NCBI GenBank assembly: GCA_964569295.1
Contig: CAZMVU010000269.1
Coordinates: 1-5,078 of the forward strand
Length of the DNA: 5,078 nucleotides
Origin: CAZMVU01 sp964569295
GTDB lineage: Bacteria > Hydrogenedentota > Hydrogenedentia > Hydrogenedentales > JAGMZX01
Reading direction: 5' to 3'
Numbering within the stretch: position 1 is the first letter of the stretch; each line of letters opens with the position of its first letter. The position numbers were made by a program, and so were the translations under genes. Shown one piece after another: positions 1-4,849 of the stretch. The notes beneath the pieces are model-generated. The model was not told the origin of the DNA. It searched no databases and worked only from the letters and a program-made list of their open reading frames with translations.

Positions 1-26
1 CTCCCGTTCGTGCGCCATGGTTCATA

Positions 27-255
27 TTCGGCTCGCGGGGACGCTCGCCCTCCCTGGGACCTCTGCGTTCTGGGTTGTAGGCGGCGCATTTGGTTCGGCA
101 AGGCTGGGATAGCGAATACCAGCGTGCGACGGGGACAACCATACCCTTGGCGCTGCTTTGGCGTGCGGTGGCTTGCCGCGGCTCTTGTGCGTGTGGGCTT
201 ACGTGCATGCGTTCGTCCAGGGCTCGAGACAAACTGTGCGGTGTCGCCAAGAGGG
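27..255 (+). repeat. Composite intergenic repeat, copy 1 (full length)
   Basis: This non-coding stretch aligns over about 229 bases with the reverse complement of 4850-5078. The first 28 bases (27-54) are identical to the reverse complement of 5051-5078. Bases 108-135 match 4994-4967 (minus) with one mismatch, at 121. Positions 163-200 share the core with its imperfect palindrome GCGGTGGC-TT-GCCGCGGC (165-182, two stem mismatches). Similarity continues through about 245 and then fades. Two modules are visible: an outer one at 27-90, rich in GGCTCGCGGGGACGC, and an inner one at 108-250 carrying the hairpin. The inner module recurs alone at 1260-1371. Small open frames here have no recognisable protein features and look like chance. 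No transposase is present, so this looks like a dispersed, non-autonomous or REP/MITE-like element. The right edge is approximate. Confidence 0.85.
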
Positions 256-296
256 CAGACAGCCGCAACCAAAAATGCGTTTCGCCCGATGTGGTG

Positions 297-325
297 TTGA
301 CAGCAAAAACATCGTTGTCTATACT
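297..325 (+). promoter_or_regulatory. Sigma-70-type promoter for the HNH gene
   Basis: TTGACA (297-302, perfect -35) is followed by exactly 17 bases and TATACT (320-325, one mismatch to TATAAT). This is the best promoter seen in the window. Transcription would start near 332 and leave a 5' leader of about 44 bases before the ATG at 376. It lies about 40 bases beyond the edge of repeat copy 1, so the HNH gene appears to have its own promoter. The match to consensus suggests constitutive, fairly strong expression. No operator-like palindrome overlaps it. Confidence 0.8.
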
Positions 326-375
326 CAACCAACTCAAAAGAGCGTCGCGTGCGCTCGTGCCGCGCAGAGGTGGTC

Positions 376-996
376 ATGTTAAACGGACATGTGCTGGTCC
401 TGAATAAGTCGTGGGTGGCGGTCACGGTCGCCACGGCACGGCGCGCGCTCATACTGCTCTACCAAGGCCACGCACGTGCGGTACATCCTCGGGATTATTC
501 GCTTTACGACTTCGACGCGTGGTGCGATCTGTCGTTGCACTCCAATGGACACGGCCGCTACGTGCATACGCCGGCCATCCGCATTCGCTTGCCGGAAGTG
601 ATCCTCCTGTCCACCTTTAACGGCTTTGTGCGGCGTGAAGTGCCGTTTACGCGGCGCAACATTTTCACGCGCGACGATCACCGCTGCCAGTATTGCGGCA
701 AGCGGTTCCCCAAGCAGGAGCTCACCATCGACCACGTGACGCCCCGGTCACGCGGCGGCGGGGATACATGGGAGAATCTCGTGCTGGCGTGCGTGCGCTG
801 CAACGTGCGCAAAGGCAACCGCACCCCCGAAGAGGCGAACATGCCCCTTATACGCAAGCCGGCGCGTCCTCGCTGGTTGCCCAAGCTCGGCACGCGGCTG
901 CCCGAGCATGACCTGCTAACCTGGCAGCGCTTCGTGGACACGAGTTACTGGCGCGTGGAGCCGGTCAAGGTATCCGAGCCACGCGACATCGCCTGA
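376..996 (+). CDS. HNH endonuclease (McrA-like, CxxC/CxxC zinc HNH), stand-alone
   Basis: The 206-residue protein has an N-terminal domain (about 1-90, opening with VLVLNKSWVAVTV) and an HNH nuclease fold (about 91-155). Zinc-ribbon cysteines are C104/C107 (CQYC) and C139/C142 (CVRC). Catalytic-type residues are D119-H120, N134 and N143 (the third HNH position is N, as in many members). TIDHVTPRSRGGG and GNRTPEE are family hallmarks. The fold binds a metal ion and cleaves DNA. The cellular role of this widespread COG1403-type family is not established. I chose the ATG at 376 because AGAGG (366-370) lies five bases upstream and because similarity to the family begins there. An in-frame ATG at 349 would add nine residues without a ribosome site. 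The gene has its own promoter at 297-325, and the neighbouring operon is convergent. No methylase, specificity or toxin partner is visible, so a restriction role is unsupported. All expected motifs are intact. Confidence 0.93.
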   Translation: MLNGHVLVLNKSWVAVTVATARRALILLYQGHARAVHPRDYSLYDFDAWCDLSLHSNGHGRYVHTPAIRIRLPEVILLSTFNGFVRREVPFTRRNIFTRDDHRCQYCGKRFPKQELTIDHVTPRSRGGGDTWENLVLACVRCNVRKGNRTPEEANMPLIRKPARPRWLPKLGTRLPEHDLLTWQRFVDTSYWRVEPVKVSEPRDIA

Positions 997-1259
997 GCGC
1001 CTGCCGTGCCGCGGCCAGTCCCGTGCACCGTTTTCCTCTCGAATCCCCGCCGGGCGTTTCCGGAAGACAAAGCCACCCTTGATGACCAGCGGGCGGCATT
1101 CCCGCGGTAAGGGAGTTTCGATCACGTGCGGACTGCGGTAATGGTTACGCCGCACACACGGCATAATCGCCGTATTTCCGCGATAGCTTCTTCATGTGCC
1201 CGGCAAGTAGCGCGGCGGGAATTGCGATCCCGGTTATTCTTTAGCCGTATGGTGCAAGG
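997..1259. other. Spacer between convergent genes; no gene seen
   Basis: This spacer lies downstream of both the HNH gene and the transporter operon. Open frames crossing it show no domain, signal or ribosome-site support and overlap the HNH gene on the other strand, so I call none. Two weak stems are present: GCGGG (1089-1093) with CCCGC (1101-1105), and ACGGC (1158-1162) with GCCGT (1169-1173). Neither is followed by a proper T-run, so no convincing intrinsic terminator for the HNH gene is found here. The 13-mer at 1236-1248 recurs at 4590-4602. The segment 1020-1130 has a decayed-repeat look but has no second copy in this window. Confidence 0.6.
1236..1248 (+). repeat. 13-base direct repeat, left copy
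   Basis: ATTCTTTAGCCGT is identical to 4590-4602 in the same orientation. It sits 110 bases before the hairpin core of repeat copy 2; the right copy sits 123 bases before the core of copy 3. A single 13-mer match in 5 kb could arise by chance. The matching position relative to the core makes shared ancestry more likely but does not prove it. Confidence 0.4.
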
Positions 1260-1371
1260 GGCGCGCTCGTTTGCTCAATCTGTTCCGTGGCAGCGAATAC
1301 CAGTGTGCGACGGGACTCGCCATGGCGTTGGCGCTACTTCGGACTGCGCTGGCCTGCCACCGCTTTTGCGC
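1260..1371 (+). repeat. Partial intergenic repeat, copy 2 (inner module)
   Basis: The segment matches the inner module of copy 4 read on the minus strand. Shared blocks include TCTGTTCCGTG (1279-1289), GCGAATACC (1293-1301), GTGCGACGGG (1304-1313), CCATG(G/C)CGTTGGCGC and the tail GCCACCGCTTTTGCGC. The outer module found in copies 1 and 4 is missing. The palindrome GCGCTGGC-CT-GCCACCGC (1346-1363, one stem mismatch) is followed by TTTT (1364-1367), so it resembles an intrinsic terminator for plus-strand transcripts and could stop read-through from the HNH gene. Similarity ends at about 1371, three bases before the stop codon of the minus-strand permease gene. Confidence 0.8.
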
Positions 1372-1374
1372 ACC

Positions 1375-2241
1375 CTACCCCTTCAATCCACTGGTCACCA
1401 GGCCCTGGATGAACCAGCGCTGGAAGATGAAGAAAACCACCAATACCGGCGCGACCATCATGACGCCGAAGGCCATGATGTCGCCCCATTGCAGCGGCGG
1501 CAGCGTGTGGAAGACGGCAATGCCCACCGGCAACGGGCGCACTTCCTCGCCGATGGTCACCATGAGCGGCCAGAGATAGCTCTGCCAGTAGAAGAGGAAC
1601 AACACGATGGTCACCGCGGCAATTGCGGGACGGGCGTTGGGCATGATGATCTGCCAGTACGCACGGAAGTAGCCGGCCCCGTCGATGCGCGCGCACTCCT
1701 CGAGCTCGCGGGGCATGCCGAGGAAGAAGGTGTAGAAGAGGTAGATGGCGAAGGGGTTCGCGATGAAGGGGAGAATCTGCGCGATGTAGGTGTCGCGCCA
1801 GCCGAAGAGCGTCACCTGGTAGAAGAGCGGCACGGCGATGGCCTCGAGCGGCAGGATCATGAGCGCGAGCACCAGCACGAACAAGGCGTTGCGCCCGCGC
1901 CAGCGAATCCGCGCAAAGCTGTAGCCAGCCATCGAGTTGATGAAAATCGCGCTCACGACGATGCTGCCGGTAATGAATACCGAGTTAAACAGGTAGCGGC
2001 CAAAATCCACCCGGTCAAACACGTCGAAGTAGTTTTCGAGGCTCGCCTCACTGGGCACAAACGCCTTCAAGCTGCCGGCCTCGGCGAGCACGCGCGCATC
2101 GGGCTTCAGGCTGCCCACAAGCATGATGATAACCGGACCGAGGTAAATGAACAACGCCACGGTCAGGAGCGGGTAAATAATCCCCACGTTGCGCAGGAGG
2201 CGGCGGCGCCGTTTTTCCCTTTGCGTCAGCGGCCGCGGCAT
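1375..2241 (-). CDS. ABC sugar transporter permease, UgpE/MalG type (CUT1)
   Basis: This 288-residue inner-membrane protein is one of two channel-forming subunits of a carbohydrate importer. Membrane segments are seen near residues 20-42, 85-107, 117-140, 152-175, 204-226 and 256-275. The cytoplasmic EAA loop that docks on the ATPase is clear: E182-C-A-RID-G188, nine residues, I198-I-M-P201. The C terminus (QRWFIQGLVTSGLKG) is typical of the MalG half, and length is normal for the family. The ATG at 2241 was chosen because AGGAGGGG (2257-2250) precedes it and a basic N terminus (REKRRRR) leads into the first membrane helix. Upstream in-frame codons read as shadow of the neighbouring gene. The ATG overlaps the preceding stop as TGATG, indicating translational coupling. 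It is the last gene of the operon, and its stop lies three bases from repeat copy 2. Substrate is not determinable. Confidence 0.95.
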   Translation of the reverse strand: MPRPLTQREKRRRRLLRNVGIIYPLLTVALFIYLGPVIIMLVGSLKPDARVLAEAGSLKAFVPSEASLENYFDVFDRVDFGRYLFNSVFITGSIVVSAIFINSMAGYSFARIRWRGRNALFVLVLALMILPLEAIAVPLFYQVTLFGWRDTYIAQILPFIANPFAIYLFYTFFLGMPRELEECARIDGAGYFRAYWQIIMPNARPAIAAVTIVLFLFYWQSYLWPLMVTIGEEVRPLPVGIAVFHTLPPLQWGDIMAFGVMMVAPVLVVFFIFQRWFIQGLVTSGLKG

Positions 2242-3161
2242 CACACTTGCCCCTCCTGCTTCGCCACGTGCCGTTGGAGAAGCGTGAACACCAGCACGAG
2301 GACAAAGAACACCACCGTCATGGTCGATGCCAGCGCGATGTTCTGCCGGGCGAAGGCCTCCTGTACCGCAAGGTACATGATGGTCACCGTGGCATTTACC
2401 GGCCCGCCCTGGGTCATGATGTCCACCTGCGCGAACAGGCGGAACGCGAGCACGGTGGTCACCAGGCAGGTGAAGATAAGCGGGTTCCGCAATTGCGGCA
2501 GGGTGACATACCAGAAGCGCTGGAAGGGCCCGGCGCCATTGAGATCGGCCACCTCGTACAGCGTGTGGGGGATGGATTGTAACCCCGCGAGCAAGACCAC
2601 CATCTGAAAACCTACGCCCTGCCAGATGCTGAGCACCATGATCGCCGGCAGCGCGGTATAGGGGTTGTTCAGGTAGTCGTAGGGGCCGAGATAGCCGAAG
2701 GAGATGGTCTCGATGAGGCCGTTCATCGCGCCGCCCGGGCCGGGCGTGTAGATGAGTTCCCACACCACGCTCACCAGCGCCATGGGAAACACGACTGGCA
2801 TAAAGAAGAACGTGCGAAAGAAGGGCATGAGCTTGAGCCGCTGATTCAACAGCAGTGCGAGGCCGAGCGCGAAGGCCGTCTGTACCGGCACAATAACCAC
2901 GGCAAACAGCACGTTGTTCAAAACCGCGCGGCGGAAGGCCGGGTCCGAGGCCACGATCTCGTACTGTTCCGCGCCGGCGAACTCGGTAGGCAGGGGTGAC
3001 CCCATGCGCAGGTTCGTGAACGAGAGCACGAGCGCGAGCATGAACGGCACGGCGATGAACACCACCAGCCCCAGCAGCCCCGGCAGTGCCATGAGCGGGC
3101 CGATGAGCCGTTCGATAAGGTATTCGCGCGGCGCGCTACTTTTCGAGTTCGGGTTGAACAT
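2241..3161 (-). CDS. ABC sugar transporter permease, UgpA/MalF type (CUT1)
   Basis: This 306-residue inner-membrane protein pairs with the downstream permease to form the translocation pore. Membrane segments lie near residues 22-49, 82-106, 112-138, 168-195, 226-244 and 278-296. The periplasmic loop after the first helix (LSFTNLRMGSP) and PFFRTFFFMPVVFP are typical of the family. The EAA loop reads E203-V-A-DLN-G209, nine residues, V219-T-L-P222, so the ATPase-docking glycine and LP are kept. The start at 3161 (MFNPNSKSS) gives normal length. It lies 26 bases inside the end of the solute-binding protein gene. No good Shine-Dalgarno site precedes it (the nearby bases are CTTTCTCGAAG), so translation may depend on coupling to the upstream gene. 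The 32-residue extension upstream of this ATG is the solute-binding protein gene read in another frame. Substrate unknown. Confidence 0.95.
   Translation of the reverse strand: MFNPNSKSSAPREYLIERLIGPLMALPGLLGLVVFIAVPFMLALVLSFTNLRMGSPLPTEFAGAEQYEIVASDPAFRRAVLNNVLFAVVIVPVQTAFALGLALLLNQRLKLMPFFRTFFFMPVVFPMALVSVVWELIYTPGPGGAMNGLIETISFGYLGPYDYLNNPYTALPAIMVLSIWQGVGFQMVVLLAGLQSIPHTLYEVADLNGAGPFQRFWYVTLPQLRNPLIFTCLVTTVLAFRLFAQVDIMTQGGPVNATVTIMYLAVQEAFARQNIALASTMTVVFFVLVLVFTLLQRHVAKQEGQV
2250..2257 (-). promoter_or_regulatory. Strong ribosome-binding site fixing the permease start at 2241
   Basis: Read on the minus strand, AGGAGGGG runs from 2257 to 2250, eight bases before the ATG at 2241. It lies inside the last codons of the upstream permease gene. 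It is the clearest Shine-Dalgarno site in the operon and excludes the much longer upstream extension of the reading frame. Confidence 0.85.
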
Positions 3162-4452
3162 CTTCGAGAAAGGGGTAGCCTTGGTTGGTTTCGATATCAC
3201 GGTCGATGGTGCTAGCGGTGAGCCCGAGCGTGTGGCGCACGTCCGCGCCGTTGGCAATGTCGTGAAACGCCGACTGAAACGCGTCGGTGATCACGCTGTA
3301 GGCCGGCGTGCGCGGCCGGGGCACGGCGTGGCCGCCGGTGAGCTGCTGCACGAAAAGGTGGCGCGGCCTGCCCTCCGCATAGACCTTCGCCTGCTCGATA
3401 GCGCTGTATGTCGCGGGCACGGCGGCGTTCGCTTCGGTCATCGCAAGGATTTGTTCCTCCTCCATGAGATACGCGATGAACCGCATGGCTGCGCGCGGCG
3501 CTTCGCACTTGCCCGTGATCCCCCAGTTCCACGAGCCCTGCCCCGTGCGCATGCCCTCGCCGAAATCCGGCAGCGGCAGCACGAGCAGGTCGTCGCCGAT
3601 CGCCTCGTGATAGCTCGGGTACATCCAGTGGCCCACCCACGACAGCGCCACGCGCCCGCCGGTGAAGGCCGCATCGTCCACGTTCGCATCGATGTAGCCG
3701 TGCTCCTCGAACCAGTCCTGGAAGTGCTCCATCACCGCTACCGAGGCCTCGCCATCGAGCACGCCAGCCGCTTGGCTGTAGTCCTCGCGGTCGATGAGGC
3801 CGCCGCCGCCGGACAGCAGCGACGCATAGAACCCGTAGCAGAACCACTCGCCGGTGTAATTCATCTTGAGATCGAGCACCTGGCCATCGTCGTCCTTCTC
3901 CGCGAGGTCCGCGAGGAGCTGGTTAAACTCCGTGATGGTCCATGCGTCATCCGGGCCTTGCGGTATGCGCGCGTCCACCGCCTCGAGCATGCTGCGCCGC
4001 GCATAGAGCACGAGGGCCGAGTCGTACATACCCAGGCTGTAGAGCCTCTCGTGGTACGTGCCCTGGGCGAGGATGGTGTCGATCACGTTCTCGCGCATGC
4101 CCTCGGGAAGCAGGTCGTCAAGCGGATACAGGCGGCCCTGCCACGCGTAGTTGTAGAGGAACGGGCCGTCGAACTCGAGCAGGTCCGGCATATCGCCCGC
4201 GAGCGCAGCCGCCTGCACCTGCGCATTGTACGAACCGTCGGGGAGAAAGGTGATGTCCACGCGCACATCGCCGTGCTCAGCGTTGAATTCCCGCACGAAC
4301 CGCTGCAATAGCTCGCGCTCCGCCTCTTGGCCCGAGTGCGCCCACGCCGTCAACACGGTCACGCCCTCGGACATCCGGTCCCCAGCGCCGGTGCAGCCGG
4401 TGAGCACCATGCCGGAAAGTACGAGTACTGCATATGCACTACGGACACACAT
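3136..4452 (-). CDS. Extracellular solute-binding lipoprotein, family 1, of the sugar ABC importer
   Basis: The 438-residue precursor is the substrate-capture subunit. Its lipoprotein signal is short: R4, then a hydrophobic run (AYAVLVLSGMV) and lipobox L17-T-G-C20. Cys20 would be lipidated and anchor the protein. The mature part looks like family 1 (MalE/UgpB-like): VTVLTAWAHSGQEAERELLQ at 31-50 (first lobe), DMPDLLEFDG at 87-96, AFTGGRVALSW at 262-272, GSWNWGIT at 306-313, and a C-terminal TPAYSVITDAFQSAF with the usual helix. I chose the ATG at 4452 because it places the lipobox correctly. An upstream ATG at 4497 would give an unusually long basic head. Neither start has a strong ribosome site; GAGGAAAGG lies 16 bases before 4452. 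It is first in the operon and overlaps the next gene by 26 bases. Many aromatic residues (NYAW, GEWFCYGFY, GHWMYPSY) fit sugar stacking, but the ligand cannot be named. Confidence 0.93.
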   Translation of the reverse strand: MCVRSAYAVLVLSGMVLTGCTGAGDRMSEGVTVLTAWAHSGQEAERELLQRFVREFNAEHGDVRVDITFLPDGSYNAQVQAAALAGDMPDLLEFDGPFLYNYAWQGRLYPLDDLLPEGMRENVIDTILAQGTYHERLYSLGMYDSALVLYARRSMLEAVDARIPQGPDDAWTITEFNQLLADLAEKDDDGQVLDLKMNYTGEWFCYGFYASLLSGGGGLIDREDYSQAAGVLDGEASVAVMEHFQDWFEEHGYIDANVDDAAFTGGRVALSWVGHWMYPSYHEAIGDDLLVLPLPDFGEGMRTGQGSWNWGITGKCEAPRAAMRFIAYLMEEEQILAMTEANAAVPATYSAIEQAKVYAEGRPRHLFVQQLTGGHAVPRPRTPAYSVITDAFQSAFHDIANGADVRHTLGLTASTIDRDIETNQGYPFLEDVQPELEK

Positions 4453-4590
4453 ATTACGTTCGTTGGGGCCTTTCCTCGATACATACACCCTCAGCATCCT
4501 ACGGGCCGCGCGCGGAAGGATGCAAGCGCAGAATGGCAGCGGCAAGCAGGAGAAGGAGAAGAAGCGAGGGAAAACCTTTCTTTGGGGTAA
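4453..4590 (-). promoter_or_regulatory. Leader and upstream region of the transporter operon; polypyrimidine tract
   Basis: No recognisable -35/-10 pair was found on the minus strand before the solute-binding protein gene, so the promoter is unassigned and may use an alternative sigma factor. The sense strand carries a pyrimidine-only run from 4564 to 4548 (CTTCTTCTCCTTCTCCT), about 95 bases before the start codon. Parts of it (CUCCUUCUCCU) resemble the anti-Shine-Dalgarno end of 16S rRNA. No riboswitch fold or leader peptide could be supported by eye. Confidence 0.4.
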
Positions 4591-4602
4591 TTCTTTAGCC
4601 GT
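4590..4602 (+). repeat. 13-base direct repeat, right copy
   Basis: ATTCTTTAGCCGT is identical to 1236-1248. The two copies lie outside the two ends of the transporter operon in the same orientation, each a little over 100 bases before an inner-module repeat core. Chance cannot be excluded for a match of this length. Confidence 0.4.
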
Positions 4603-4618
4603 TTGCCGTGAGCCGTTT
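4597..4618 (-). promoter_or_regulatory. Direct repeat AAACGGCT x2 upstream of the operon, possible operator
   Basis: Read on the minus strand, AAACGGCT occurs at 4618-4611 and again at 4604-4597, a 14-base period with CACGGC between them. The pair lies about 145-165 bases upstream of the solute-binding protein start. Tandem half-sites upstream of a sugar operon could bind a regulator, but the period is not an exact helical turn and no regulator gene is in the window. Functional assignment is inference only. Confidence 0.3.
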
Positions 4619-4630
4619 CTCTTACGTCAT

Positions 4631-4664
4631 AGAACTCCCCGGTATCCGCGCGGGGAGCGGTTCT
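4631..4664. other. Strong GC-rich hairpin upstream of the operon
   Basis: AGAA-CTCCCCG (4631-4641) pairs with CGGGGAG (4651-4657) and, after a three-base CGG bulge, TTCT (4661-4664). The loop is nine bases. The stem is eleven pairs in all. Neither strand has a T-run after the stem, so it is not a standard intrinsic terminator. It could be an operator, an attenuator-like element in a long leader, or part of a repeat whose other copies lie outside the window. Confidence 0.5.
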
Positions 4665-4695
4665 GGCCCACCTGTTGTCTCTATGAGTCACCATG

Positions 4696-4760
4696 GATGC
4701 GCCCTTTGGACCGCAGTGGCTTGCCACCGCTTTTCTTGCCAAGGCCCGTGGGTGGACTTT
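4696..4760 (+). repeat. Short repeat core, copy 3
   Basis: GCGCCCTTTGGACCGCAGTG followed by GCTTGCCACCGCTTTT parallels copy 4 on the minus strand (GCGCAACTTTGGAGTGCGGTG, then the same tail). The palindrome is GCAGTGGC-TT-GCCACCGC (4713-4730, one stem mismatch), followed by TTTTCTT. CCCGTGGGTGG near 4747 may match GCGTGGG after the core in copies 1 and 4. The outer module and the GCGAATACC block are absent, so this copy is either eroded or a minimal form. It faces copy 4, about 190 bases away. Confidence 0.7.
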
Positions 4761-4849
4761 GGCGCGCAAGCCGGAAGAAAAGGGCTTCGTGGCCCTCAAC
4801 CCAAGTCCCTTGTGCCCCGATCACGAGCCCGAGAACGATACAAGGACAC
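4761..4849. other. Spacer between repeat copies 3 and 4; nothing recognised
   Basis: No gene, promoter or terminator is supported here. Open frames through this stretch on both strands lack ribosome sites and known domains. The segment around 4766-4803 (GCGCGCAAGCCGGAAGAAAA and following) has the same look as the neighbouring repeat modules, but it has no second copy in the window. Confidence 0.5.

Noticed and set aside
10..300. Plus-strand open frames over repeat copy 1
   Set aside because: Several frames are open at once, none has a ribosome site or domain, and the DNA is explained by the repeat.
349..996. Restriction-modification or homing-endonuclease system around the HNH gene
   Set aside because: No methylase, intein, intron or specificity gene is adjacent; the protein's own family is commonly found alone.
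916..1164. Minus-strand open frame of 82 codons in the spacer after the HNH gene
   Set aside because: It overlaps the end of the HNH gene, lacks a ribosome site and has no recognisable domain. It may translate a decayed repeat, but there is no second copy here to prove it.
1158..1176. Stem ACGGC/GCCGT followed by ATTT as HNH terminator
   Set aside because: Only five pairs and a broken T-run; the hairpin plus TTTT at 1346-1367 is a better candidate.
1126..2607. Long plus-strand open frame (493 codons) antisense to the permease genes
   Set aside because: Its translation is rich in E, H, R and D without domains or a ribosome site, and it lies opposite a clearly real membrane protein. It is a codon-bias shadow in GC-rich DNA.
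2239..2763. Upstream extension of the second permease to 2763
   Set aside because: The extra 174 residues are out-of-frame translation of the first permease. The strong ribosome site before 2241 and the normal family length fix the start.
2914..4311. Long plus-strand open frame (465 codons) antisense to the binding-protein gene
   Set aside because: Low-complexity R/H/E/V translation with no motif; the minus-strand lipoprotein with signal peptide and family motifs explains this DNA.
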